From: Thermoactinomyces sp. DSM 45891
GTDB lineage: Bacteria > Bacillota > Bacilli > Thermoactinomycetales > Thermoactinomycetaceae
NCBI RefSeq assembly: GCF_900119485.1
Contig: NZ_FPJZ01000015.1
Coordinates: forward strand, 1 to 64,000
Direction of reading: 5' to 3'
DNA length: 64,000 nt
Shown: positions 7,515 to 15,000 of the stretch, in pieces
How positions within the stretch are numbered: the first letter of the stretch is position 1
How the letters are laid out: every line of letters begins with the position of its first letter
The notes under the pieces: generated by a model
What the model saw: the letters and a program-made list of their open reading frames with translations, nothing else
Databases searched by the model: none
Told to the model about the DNA's origin: nothing
Position numbers and translations under genes: made by a program

Positions 7515-9047
7515 CTATAAAAATTCAGAACATCCTTCTTTTGTGGAGAAAATATGTTTTTTTTGTTGTTTTAAGTCGATACACGGTTTTTCAAAGCTAT
7601 AAACCATATCTACCTCTAAGTTTGGATGAAGTAGAACTACATCCACCAATACCTTAAATGCATGTAGTAAGCTCTGACTCCGTTCCTCTATAGCGTAAAA
7701 CGCTTGTTGGACGGTATTAATTTTCTTGATTTTCTGGTTTTCCTGTTGAAGTAATCTTATTTGTTTTTGTATATGGTGGGCGTTTCGATCCAACTCGAGT
7801 CTTTTCTCTTCAAACTCATTCTTCGTGATGAATTGATCCAAATATAGGTCGAGTAACTGCTGGATTTTGGTCTGCACAGATTTGAAGGACTTTTCGGCTT
7901 CTCCTCTCCTTTTTTCATAATCCTTGGATGGATCGTGTACGAAATGCAACTCAAGAAATCGCCCCTTTTCGATCAATTGATCCCTTATAAAGTTTTTCAT
8001 TTCTTCATATGTGATGGGTTTATGATTGATACAACCAGTTGATCCGATCCTTCTATATCTTGAACATTTTAAGTATCGATAATAATGCTTTTCTCCGGTA
8101 CTAAGAACCTTATGAGATTGGAGAATGACCATGCTGGAACCACACACCCCGCATTTCAAAATACTACGTAGGTCATTCCACGGAGTAAACTTCTTCTTAT
8201 CCTTATTCGTGTGATTGGGATTTGCCTGCATCCATTCTTCTCGTGTAATAATCGCTGGATGGTGGTCGCGAAACCATATCCACTGTTCAGGGGAATTTCG
8301 AATCTGCTTTTTACGCCCACCCATTTTAACAGTCGTATACTGATTTAAAATAAAATCTCCACAATAGATCGGATTGCCGATCAATCTCTGAATAGACGTC
8401 ATCTGCCATAGATTACGCTGTTTCGATGGGATGCCCAGACCGTTTAGCTCCTTGGTAATCCTCTTAAATCCCCAGCCTTGGTTATACCAACGAAATATCA
8501 TTCTTACAACTATTTCCTCTTCTTCTAAAATCTGCAATTTGCCATCTATACGAACAAATCCATACGGAATTCTTCCAATGTGCTCGCCTCTGCGAACTTT
8601 TGCTGCTAAAGCGGCGGATACTCCAGCCGATAATGTTCTACTATATTGAGCCGAAAAAAGTGACCATAATTCAAATGCCATATCATTTTTACCAGCTTTA
8701 TGCGAGTCATATCCTTCTTCTACAGAGATAATCCTAACGTTATGAGCAATAAATACCTCTCTAATTTCAAGAGAATCTTTAAGATCCCGGGCCAAACGGC
8801 TAATCGATTTAAAAATCACCATGTCAATTTCTTTCTTCTTCGCTTGCTCTAAGATTTGCTGAATCGCAGGACGCTCTAAGAAAAGAGTCCCGCTAATCCC
8901 ATGGTCTTTATAAATACACTCCTCATTCCATTCAAAACCATGTCTCTCTAACCAGTTACGGCAAATGTCAATCTGGTTTTCAACCGATGATATTTGCTCA
9001 TCTTTATCTGTAGACACACGAATATACACAGCAATCTTCTTACTCAC
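7515..9047 (-). CDS. Large serine recombinase (SpoIVCA/SprA-like) of the gerE element
   Basis: 510 residues, the usual length. The resolvase catalytic domain covers about residues 1-150, with the nucleophile Ser in VYIRVST and the KSISRLARDLKDSLEIR helix. A recombinase domain (about 160-270) follows, then a zinc ribbon with CGVCG and the C-x-RYRRIGSTGC pair (about 300-350), and a long coiled coil (about 380-450) of the type that controls direction. It should integrate and excise the element at the gerE core. Its start overlaps the preceding 62-residue ORF by ATGA, so the two are translationally coupled. It resembles the recombinases that excise sporulation-gene-intervening elements. Confidence 0.95.
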   Translation of the reverse strand: MSKKIAVYIRVSTDKDEQISSVENQIDICRNWLERHGFEWNEECIYKDHGISGTLFLERPAIQQILEQAKKKEIDMVIFKSISRLARDLKDSLEIREVFIAHNVRIISVEEGYDSHKAGKNDMAFELWSLFSAQYSRTLSAGVSAALAAKVRRGEHIGRIPYGFVRIDGKLQILEEEEIVVRMIFRWYNQGWGFKRITKELNGLGIPSKQRNLWQMTSIQRLIGNPIYCGDFILNQYTTVKMGGRKKQIRNSPEQWIWFRDHHPAIITREEWMQANPNHTNKDKKKFTPWNDLRSILKCGVCGSSMVILQSHKVLSTGEKHYYRYLKCSRYRRIGSTGCINHKPITYEEMKNFIRDQLIEKGRFLELHFVHDPSKDYEKRRGEAEKSFKSVQTKIQQLLDLYLDQFITKNEFEEKRLELDRNAHHIQKQIRLLQQENQKIKKINTVQQAFYAIEERSQSLLHAFKVLVDVVLLHPNLEVDMVYSFEKPCIDLKQQKKHIFSTKEGCSEFL

Positions 9048-9232
9048 TGTCTCTTGTCACCCTCTTTTGGGTCGTGTACTCCCTTCATCATAGATTCATA
9101 TGTGGAGTTCACCCGTTGATTCGATTTATCTGGTGAAAAGGTGGGAGAAAAGGCTTCTTGAAATGCTTGAAGAATATTTTTAGTACCATATGTTTCATTG
9201 CCTAACTTCAATCGAAACTTCTTCAAGTTCAT
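9044..9232 (-). CDS. Small protein coupled to the recombinase; recombination directionality factor candidate
   Basis: 62 residues, basic N-terminus (MNLKKFRLKLGNETYGTKN) and a polar C-terminus. The ATG at 9232 has AGGGG only 2 bases upstream; a TTG at 9226 is better spaced and is an alternative start. The 3' end overlaps the recombinase start by 4 bases. Serine recombinases need a small accessory protein to excise, and in SP-beta such a gene (sprB) sits next to sprA; position and size make this a candidate, but I see no sequence match that proves it. Confidence 0.65.
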   Translation of the reverse strand: MNLKKFRLKLGNETYGTKNILQAFQEAFSPTFSPDKSNQRVNSTYESMMKGVHDPKEGDKRQ

Positions 9233-9379
9233 CACCCCTGTATTTCAAGTTATGCAGAAGGTACAGGGATACAAGCCTATTTTTAGTAACAATGATTACA
9301 TTTGTCAGATGACGGGTACCCTTTCGGTATGGTACATTTTACGTAAATACAGGCGATCATGATTATAGGGGTTGTAATA

Positions 9380-9538
9380 ATGGATAAGAATACAGGTTGG
9401 GGGATGCTTCTCCCTGGTTTTATACTATTAGGTTTGGGGATCGGAATGGCACTGGGGAATACAGGAGCGGGAGTTCTTATTGGAGTGGGTGTTGGTTTCA
9501 TCTCTTCGGCCATTATCCAAGGCATGAGATCAAAATAA
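9380..9538 (+). CDS. 52-residue hydrophobic membrane protein
   Basis: Starts MDKNTGWGMLLPGFILLGLG and ends IIQGMRSK. Two glycine-rich hydrophobic stretches (residues about 8-26 and 29-46) look like a transmembrane hairpin. AGGGG lies 9-10 bases before the ATG. A perfect 14-bp hairpin terminator follows 14 bases after the stop, which supports a real transcript. Such short Gly-rich membrane proteins are common in Bacilli; function unknown. Confidence 0.7.
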   Translation: MDKNTGWGMLLPGFILLGLGIGMALGNTGAGVLIGVGVGFISSAIIQGMRSK

Positions 9539-9552
9539 GAGCATCAGTATAT

Positions 9553-9595
9553 AATAAAAGCCAAGCTTGAACGACGCTCACGCTTGGCTTTTATT
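9553..9595. terminator. Perfect 14-bp stem terminator
   Basis: AATAAAAGCCAAGC (9553-9566) pairs perfectly with GCTTGGCTTTTATT (9582-9595), T-rich in both directions. A related hairpin lies downstream of intact uppP at 11015-11051, so the terminator was probably copied together with the uppP 3' end. Confidence 0.85.
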
Positions 9596-9600
9596 AATAC

Positions 9601-9735
9601 CTATAAAAAGAAAAAGTAAATAATCGCTGCCAGCACAATTCGATAGATGGCAAAAGGCACGAGCTTAATCTTATTAATCAACTTTAAGAAAAAGCGAATC
9701 GAAATTAAAGCGAAGATAAATGCACTAATAAAGTT
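9601..9735 (-). pseudogene. uppP 3' fragment (diverged duplicate)
   Basis: The minus strand encodes FISAFIFALISIRFFLKLIN, then KIKLVPFAIYRIVLAAIIY and FFFL, nearly the same as the last 43 residues of the intact uppP at 11090. DNA identity looks about 85 percent by eye. Upstream the frame runs straight into transposase-like sequence (QEKKINLDC), so the first part of uppP is missing. It is a remnant from an old duplication or rearrangement inside the gerE element. Confidence 0.8.
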
Positions 9736-9807
9736 ATTCAAGTATATACAATCAAGGTTTATCTTCTTTTCCTGTGCAAAGATTGCAAACCCTCTCTCCA
9801 TATCCAC
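9736..9807 (-). pseudogene. Transposase fragment fused to the uppP remnant
   Basis: The minus strand reads FAQEKKINLDCIYLN, which matches LQQEKKINFDCAYLDGSF encoded at 10720-10846. The two DNA segments are clearly homologous (both contain TTTATCTTCTTTT with similar flanks). This is probably a scrap of the same insertion sequence. Confidence 0.45.
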
Positions 9808-10148
9808 TCCTATATCCCATTTTTGCCAATCCCGTATCTTTTTTCTCCAGATTATAGTGTGAGAACCGTATGACAGGTAAATCTTCCCACGTACAACTTG
9901 TTTTAAAGATTATGATTCTACCTATGACTTAATTTTATTTATATACTACTATATAAATAAAATTACAGACTGTAGACAAAACCCTTCTGAAAAACACCAT
10001 CAGAAGGGTTTTGTCTACAGTCTGTATTATTGTTTTGCGTTTCTACCTACTCCATAGAAAATATTTTTGTATAATTTATACTTAATAGTAGAATTTTAAT
10101 AAAAAACATAATATAATTATTCTATATATTATATAGGAGGATTAATCT
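9808..10148. other. Intergenic region with a 27-bp perfect hairpin
   Basis: Apart from the hairpin at 9964-10026 and the ribosome binding site of the gene at 10149, I see only AT-rich sequence (runs of TATA and AATA before 10130 are a plausible promoter area). Confidence 0.6.
9964..10026. repeat. Long perfect inverted repeat (27-bp arms, 9-base loop)
   Basis: TACAGACTGTAGACAAAACC and CTTCTGA (9964-9990) pair without mismatch with 10000-10026. The inner part, AAAACCCTTCTGA, resembles a terminator core, but the outer 14 pairs are longer than usual. It may be a strong terminator extended by chance or a small palindromic element. Confidence 0.75.
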
Positions 10149-10544
10149 ATGATAAAGAAAATATTTTCTACAATAATGTTTAGTGTTTTTTGTTTGTTAT
10201 TAGTACCAGTCTCATCATTTGCATCTTCATCTAGTTTTAGCTATGAAGCTCCTGCGGGGGGGTATGATGGAACTAAAGCTTGTCAGACTAGTTATACAGA
10301 CCTTGTCTTTTATATTACACACAAAAATGGTTTATCAACTAGAGCACATTTACAAAAACTATCTGGTGGAAAATGGGTTACAATAAATACTACACTCATG
10401 CAGGGTCGTAAAAACTACAAATTGGTTGCTAAATATGCAGGATCAAGTCTATATCGAATTCTTGTCAAAGCTGATATTAATGGTGGAACAGCAATAGGAA
10501 CTGTTAAATGCGTTGGGGAACGTTCTGCCGTCAGCGGACTATGA
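10149..10544 (+). CDS. Small secreted protein, unknown function
   Basis: 131 residues. A strong signal peptide (MIKKIFSTIMFSVFCLLLVP, cleaved near SFAS) is followed by a mature protein of about 105 residues with two Cys (KACQTSY and GTVKCVG), probably one disulfide, and a beta-rich pattern (ASSLYRILVKADINGG). AGGAGG lies 8-9 bases before the ATG. It lies within the gerE element. Family not recognised. Confidence 0.8.
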   Translation: MIKKIFSTIMFSVFCLLLVPVSSFASSSSFSYEAPAGGYDGTKACQTSYTDLVFYITHKNGLSTRAHLQKLSGGKWVTINTTLMQGRKNYKLVAKYAGSSLYRILVKADINGGTAIGTVKCVGERSAVSGL

Positions 10545-11014
10545 TGTTGAATGTCTAGACAACTGTCTAACCTAGCAATACTTGATTTTCCAGTCGTACT
10601 GACTGTCCAATGTAAGTGGGCGGCCTTTTCGTTTTTTCCTATTACATATATCCATGACTAGTTGGTATCCAGTTGGCTTTTAAGAGTATTCATTGCTTAG
10701 CAAAACTCGATATATGCCTACACGAGTCCACTTTTATCAGCAACTATCATAAATCTACCTTTGTTTTTCCACTTCCTCTCTAGAAAGCTTCCATCCAAGT
10801 ATGCACAATCAAAGTTTATCTTCTTTTCTTGTTGTAGAGATTACAAAAAACTCTACAAATCCACACCATATACTTGTGTATTACTAGAATGGGAATCAGT
10901 TCGGAAAAGTAACTAAAGTAACTTTAGAGCAATCATCAGCGTGGGTCCGGCTCATTGCTTCAACGATTCCGCAAAGTGTAAAAGCAAAGAACATTACAAC
11001 TCTGATGCAAGAGG
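10545..11014. other. Non-coding stretch with decayed mobile-element sequence
   Basis: Contains the transposase remnant listed separately (10720-10846). At 10890-11072 a plus-strand frame is open (GNQFGKVTKVTLEQSSAWVR and onward) but has no start codon, no ribosome binding site and runs through the uppP terminator, so I do not call it a gene. Confidence 0.5.
10720..10846 (-). pseudogene. IS5-like transposase remnant
   Basis: The minus strand encodes LQQEKKINFDCAYLDGSFLE, then RKWKNKGRFMIVADKSGLV and a stop; weak similarity may continue past the stop (AYIEFC). An Asp after a strand (AYLDGSF) followed by a basic, Gly-containing turn and IVADKSG resembles the first Asp region of IS5-type DDE transposases. 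It has stop codons and no ends, so it is dead. Confidence 0.45.
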
Positions 11015-11051
11015 AAAGCCAAGCTTGGAACTTACATTCGAGCTTGGCTTT
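11015..11051. terminator. Hairpin downstream of uppP
   Basis: AAAGCCAAGCT (11015-11025) pairs with AGCTTGGCTTT (11041-11051). It lies 39 bases past the end of uppP on the minus strand. Confidence 0.7.
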
Positions 11052-11089
11052 TATTTATGAACATAAAACAGTCTAAAACATTCCAACCT

Positions 11090-11908
11090 CTACAAACAGA
11101 AGAAGTAAATAATTGCTGCCAGCACAATACGATACATCCCAAAAGGAGCCAACTTAATCTTATTAATTAACTTTAAGAAAAAGCGTATCGAGATTAAGGC
11201 GAAGATAAAGGCACTAATAAACCCGACAATAAAAAACGGCAGGGCATCTATGGTAAAGGAACTCCAGCCCTTAACGAGGGAAAGTGCACTCGCACCAAAC
11301 ATCACAGGAACCGCCATAATAAAAGTAAAGTCGGCAGCCGCGCGATGCCCTAGTCCCATCAGTACTCCTCCTGACATCGTTGATCCTGAGCGAGAGAAAC
11401 CAGGCCATAACGCGATGCACTGAAATAATCCAATTCCAATTGCATGCTTGTATGTAATTTGATCTACTGTTTTCACTTTCGCTCTACTTGGACGAAACCA
11501 ATCGGCAACTATCATCAGAAGTCCACCCGCTGCTAGACCAATTACGACTCTTTTAGCCGAAAATAAGTCATCAATATAATCTTTAAATAAGAAACCTAAC
11601 ACTGCTGCTGGCATCATTCCCACAATCACGTGCTTTAGATTGAGCTTCTGCCCCTGCTCTGCTACTGAAAGATCTTTCTTCAAGCCGAGCAAGTTCATAA
11701 ATCTCTCTTTAAACACGATGACAACTGCTAAAATAGAGCCTAGCTGAATCACTACTTTAAACGAGGTAGCCACTTCTTTAGAAAATAACTTATCTGAGTG
11801 AAGAAACATATCATCGACAAGAATCATGTGCCCTGTGGATGATACAGGTGCAAACTCCGTTAACCCTTCTACGATCCCTAGTACAAACGCTACAAAGATT
11901 TCCCACAA
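11090..11908 (-). CDS. uppP: Undecaprenyl-diphosphate phosphatase (UppP/BacA)
   Basis: About 272 residues, typical for UppP. EGLTEFAPVSSTGHMILV is the first catalytic motif (E-rich helix with PVSSTGH); ALWPGFSRSGSTMSGG is the second, with the catalytic Arg. Multiple membrane segments follow. The enzyme recycles undecaprenyl pyrophosphate at the membrane for wall synthesis and can give bacitracin tolerance. I choose a TTG start at 11908 (protein MWEIFVAFVLG...) with AGGTG 8 bases upstream, because family members begin there. It is cargo of the gerE element and thus possibly an extra copy. Confidence 0.93.
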   Translation of the reverse strand: MWEIFVAFVLGIVEGLTEFAPVSSTGHMILVDDMFLHSDKLFSKEVATSFKVVIQLGSILAVVIVFKERFMNLLGLKKDLSVAEQGQKLNLKHVIVGMMPAAVLGFLFKDYIDDLFSAKRVVIGLAAGGLLMIVADWFRPSRAKVKTVDQITYKHAIGIGLFQCIALWPGFSRSGSTMSGGVLMGLGHRAAADFTFIMAVPVMFGASALSLVKGWSSFTIDALPFFIVGFISAFIFALISIRFFLKLINKIKLAPFGMYRIVLAAIIYFFCL

Positions 11909-12125
11909 ATTCAAGCTCACCTTTCTAATCAAGAAATGATAGAATCATATACTCCCTATGTAAGACAACCAATAAGACTATATTGATACATATTCCACGC
12001 TATGTCACCTAAAAGTTGTGAAAGATAGGTGTCTCTACTCCAAAAGTTGCCTGAGAAAATGTGGAAAAGAGATTCTTGTAGGATGTCTATTTCGATGCCA
12101 GGTTACAGAGTATGGGTTTGATCCA

Positions 12126-13181
12126 CTACTCCCTCACCTGTGCAAACGCTTTTCTTACATCCTCTTCTGCTTTCTTTACAATTTGGATGCGCTCTTCTAA
12201 AAACTCATCAAAGGGAAAGCCACCTGTCCCGAATTTCACATTGGTATCTTGCTTACGAATATACCTCGTGACAAGCCCTTGATGTACGTATCGGTAAATT
12301 CTCATGTACTTGTATATTTCCATCAGAAGATTCAATTCTTCTCGATTGGTGCCATTCGTTTTATACTCTTTTATGAATTTTTCTCTTAAGGACGGTAATG
12401 CCTTTGCTTGCATGATTTTGAGCCTTTCGATCGGCTCCAGATACATCATCAATTCATCCGTAGTATCTAGATAACGGGCATCTGCACTTCCAACTCCAAT
12501 ATCCAAAAGAATGATATTAGCCAGATGAACCCCACTCGGAGCATTTAACATCTTCCCTTGTATTTCAATAGGGAAAAAATACTCCCGAAAATACTTGATA
12601 AAGAATACCGGATCGACAGCTTGATGAACGTTTTTGTTCTCATCAATAAGCTTTTTCACACAATCTCGGATCATCGTTAAACTTTTACCATAATCCACAT
12701 GCTCGTTTGCTGTTTGTAGCTGGAGCAGATGATCGACAGCTGGCATGAGTGCTTCATCAGAACGTTGATGTTGGCGAATAAATCCGATCTCACTCTCATG
12801 GCCCGTAAAGGTCCGCATCGCTTCTTCTGAATTATGAGTCGCATACGAACAGTAGGTATCCCTTGGCACCACTCCTGTTGTAGGCGATAACAAACAGAGT
12901 GAATCATAGATAGGACTTAGTTTTTCCATCGGAATCCCAGCACGTAAACAGCTAACTAAATATATTCCTAAATCCCCCATACTTCGAATCCGAACCTCAA
13001 ATGGGGAGTAAAAAGCAACTGTTTGAATGGTGTAGAAGTCGGGAAGGAAGTGATTCCCTTTCGCTACCTGTTCGAAATCGTCATTCATATTATGCTTCGG
13101 TAACATCTCCACTACATAATGACTAAACTCCCCTAAAGGGAACAGAGGATCTATTTCAATCGATAAATTCGCTCCACTCAT
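12126..13181 (-). CDS. PrnB-like (DUF1864) protein, heme-dioxygenase superfamily
   Basis: 351 residues; ATG at 13181 has AGGAGG 8 bases upstream. Several blocks line up with PrnB, the enzyme that rearranges 7-chlorotryptophan in pyrrolnitrin synthesis: MGDLGIYLVSCLRAG, PRDTYCSYATHNSEEAMRTF, DPVFFIKYFREYFFPIEIQG and FGTGGFPFDEFLEERI (PrnB has DIGFFLGSL, PRETLLHVTVWNP, ISPQVFYDELRPFYEPI and IGSGGY). PrnB shares the fold of indoleamine and tryptophan dioxygenases. No halogenase or other prn gene is near, so the substrate is unknown. It is the last cargo gene of the gerE element. Confidence 0.72.
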   Translation of the reverse strand: MSGANLSIEIDPLFPLGEFSHYVVEMLPKHNMNDDFEQVAKGNHFLPDFYTIQTVAFYSPFEVRIRSMGDLGIYLVSCLRAGIPMEKLSPIYDSLCLLSPTTGVVPRDTYCSYATHNSEEAMRTFTGHESEIGFIRQHQRSDEALMPAVDHLLQLQTANEHVDYGKSLTMIRDCVKKLIDENKNVHQAVDPVFFIKYFREYFFPIEIQGKMLNAPSGVHLANIILLDIGVGSADARYLDTTDELMMYLEPIERLKIMQAKALPSLREKFIKEYKTNGTNREELNLLMEIYKYMRIYRYVHQGLVTRYIRKQDTNVKFGTGGFPFDEFLEERIQIVKKAEEDVRKAFAQVRE

Positions 13182-13254
13182 TGGGGCAACCTCCTTATAT
13201 AACCTTTTACTACTAGATGTTATGTAAGAGAATCCTATTTTATGGCAACATTTC

Positions 13255-13276
13255 TGCAATGGGTACACATGACGTT
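13255..13276. other. Attachment site at the gerE 5' side (element arm plus core)
   Basis: Core CATGACGTT at 13268-13276, preceded by the element arm TGCAATGGGTA at 13255-13265, which matches the reverse complement of the other arm (6771-6781) at 9 of 11 positions. Confidence 0.65.
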
Positions 13277-13414
13277 GGAGATGTGGTTGCGTACGGTTTT
13301 CTCACTGATGAAGAGCTGCCCAGCTATTTCTTTGGTAGTTTTATCTTGTACGAGCAGTTCGAAAACTTCCCTCTCCCGATTCGTCAACAAGGGTTTGCCT
13401 TTTTGATTAGTCAA
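13268..13414 (-). CDS. gerE: gerE, 5' segment of the interrupted gene
   Basis: Minus-strand TTG start at 13414 with GGAAGGGTGG ending 7 bases upstream. The 49 codons give MTNQKGKPLLTNREREVFEL, LVQDKTTKEIAGQLFISEKT and VRNHISNVM: the LuxR-type HTH of GerE, nearly identical to the B. subtilis protein in this part. GerE binds DNA late in the mother cell and activates or represses sigma-K genes, chiefly spore coat genes. In the unexcised state the frame continues for 10 foreign residues and stops, leaving a protein without its last helix. The 3' segment is at 6681-6761. Confidence 0.93.
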
Positions 13415-13475
13415 TTGGTTGCCACCCTTCCTTGTTCGAGCACTAACAACACGAGGGTCAGGGATTCAGTCAAAG

Positions 13476-13506
13476 TATAGTATGAACGAGCTTACGATTG
13501 AGTGAA
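13476..13506 (-). promoter_or_regulatory. Sigma-K-type promoter of gerE
   Basis: On the minus strand CATACTATA (13484-13476) matches the sigma-K -10 consensus CATANNNTA exactly. An AC lies 17 bases upstream, fitting the sigma-K -35 element. It lies about 62 bases upstream of the gerE start. GerE genes are known sigma-K targets. Confidence 0.75.
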
Positions 13507-13615
13507 GCACGGATGAAAAAATAGGCGGGTGATTCTGACTACCCTCAAATGCAAGCCATTTCATCTATGCATTGCCATCGTATGCAGAAGACTTGGGTGA
13601 AGTGAAAAGAGAATG

Positions 13616-13642
13616 TAAAAAACAAACCCAATCAAGAGTTTG
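13616..13642 (-). terminator. Terminator of the Eis-like gene
   Basis: On the minus strand CAAACTC pairs with GGGTTTG (13642-13623, one G-T wobble) and is followed by TTTTTT. Confidence 0.65.
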
Positions 13643-13652
13643 CTTGTTCTAA

Positions 13653-14828
13653 TTAGAAGTAATCAATCATATAACTATGTGTTTCGGGTATGAAACTCTC
13701 AAGCACTTCAATCCCCTCAGTAGGGCCTTGAATCAATCCTAGCCTAAGCATCTCCTGTGGGCGTTTATATCCAAACAGAATCGCTGATAACGTGTTAATA
13801 GATAATCGAATACAGTCTGCTTCCTCGTCACATGAGTCTTTTACATGTATCCCTTTATCTCCCATCACAAATGTACGTTCATTCCACGGTGCGAAAGGGT
13901 CTGTAATCCGTAACTTCACTTCTTTCCCTTGTGCGTCATCCCACCGAAACGGACAGTAAGCCAGAAACTGCTCCACATCTACAATCCGAACCATCCCATA
14001 TGGTTTTATCTCAGTAGGAACACAAGGATCTTTTAGTAAGTATAGGAGTGGATCTCTCGAATGGGTATGAATCTCAATCTCCTTCACCATGGAATCATGT
14101 TGACAAATGAAGTTCCATAATCCTCTCCTAGCTTCCTCTGTTAATACCACTAATTCCTCCACTACTAGCTTCCCATTTTCCATACCATAAAGGATGTATC
14201 CTTGTGGCATCTTCTTTTCATCATAATAGAGCGCAATCGTACCCTCATCATACACCTTAAGCCATTGGTCCGTATTCCGGACAAGCTTCCCTGAAAACTG
14301 CAGTGCATACTGATGATATACTTGTTCAATCTCCACAAAATGCTCTTCTTTCGTGAAACGTCGAATCGTTCCTTTAGCCGGAGCAAGTGGCTTAAGATCA
14401 TGGTTCGTCAACTTAATCGTCAACAGATTACAGAGAAGCTCCCATCCATATCGACGGTAGAAATCTACTTGGAAAGGATGAAGGACCGAGACAGTCATCC
14501 CTTTTTCTTTCATTTCTTTCAGACTATGAATCAGCATATCCCGTACATAACCTTGGCGACGGTATTCAGGATAAGTCGCTACCCCTGCAATTCCACCCAT
14601 CTCTATTACTTGCTGGTGATATGTAATATGAAAGGAGATGAGATGTGCCTTCGCAACGATTTCTTTCGTATGCTCATCTTGAATGGCATAGATAGAATGA
14701 TATTTTCGGTACTGCTCCATTCTCTCTTCCATTTCGTCATCTGCAACTTTATATTGAAAGGCGTATTCTGCTACTTTTATAGCATCTCGATATCTAGCTT
14801 CGGTAACTTCAAACACTTTGTTTGACAT
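13653..14828 (-). CDS. eis: Eis-like GNAT N-acetyltransferase
   Basis: 391 residues, the length of Eis family proteins: an N-terminal GNAT domain (VATYPEYRRQGYVRDMLIHS is the acetyl-CoA loop, then FYRRYGWEL), a second GNAT-like domain, and a C-terminal SCP2-like domain (about 280-391). The free C-terminus serves as catalytic base in this family. Eis enzymes acetylate lysines and multiple amines of aminoglycosides; the Bacillus relatives are similar. AGGAG lies before the ATG. Isolated gene with its own terminator. Confidence 0.87.
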   Translation of the reverse strand: MSNKVFEVTEARYRDAIKVAEYAFQYKVADDEMEERMEQYRKYHSIYAIQDEHTKEIVAKAHLISFHITYHQQVIEMGGIAGVATYPEYRRQGYVRDMLIHSLKEMKEKGMTVSVLHPFQVDFYRRYGWELLCNLLTIKLTNHDLKPLAPAKGTIRRFTKEEHFVEIEQVYHQYALQFSGKLVRNTDQWLKVYDEGTIALYYDEKKMPQGYILYGMENGKLVVEELVVLTEEARRGLWNFICQHDSMVKEIEIHTHSRDPLLYLLKDPCVPTEIKPYGMVRIVDVEQFLAYCPFRWDDAQGKEVKLRITDPFAPWNERTFVMGDKGIHVKDSCDEEADCIRLSINTLSAILFGYKRPQEMLRLGLIQGPTEGIEVLESFIPETHSYMIDYF

Positions 14829-15000
14829 AGGAGCCTCCTGTGATATGTATATTATTTCATTTCATTTTAATCATCATATCGCATTCTGTCTCTATACCCT
14901 TTTTCTAATAGAATGAATCCTATATACTAAAGATATTCTTTCAAATATACATTACAAAAACATAAGACTTTACTTTCATACTAGAAAGGGCGATCTTCAC

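Larger units (their letters stand above)
6753..13276. mobile_element. gerE-intervening element (6515 bp, serine-recombinase type)
   Basis: The element lies between two copies of CATGACGTT (6753-6761 and 13268-13276; AACGTCATG on the coding strand). Outside these copies sit the two halves of gerE. It carries a large serine recombinase at its left end, as expected next to an attachment site. The cargo is two secreted proteins, a small membrane protein, uppP, a PrnB-like protein, and debris of a second uppP and a transposase. By analogy with skin in sigK, SP-beta in spsM and vfbin in spoVFB, excision in the mother cell would rebuild gerE. Excision itself is inferred. Confidence 0.88.

Noticed and set aside
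9247..9254. CATAACTT as a sigma-E/sigma-K -10 for the recombinase operon
   Set aside because: It lies so close to the start codon that the transcript would begin at the ribosome binding site, and no convincing -35 is in register. The promoter timing of the recombinase stays unknown.
10890..11072. Open plus-strand frame of about 60 codons
   Set aside because: No start codon or ribosome binding site, and it reads through the uppP terminator hairpin; at best a remnant.
13217..13480. Plus-strand 87-codon ORF
   Set aside because: It is the antisense of the gerE 5' segment, which has clear HTH homology, a start signal and a promoter on the other strand.
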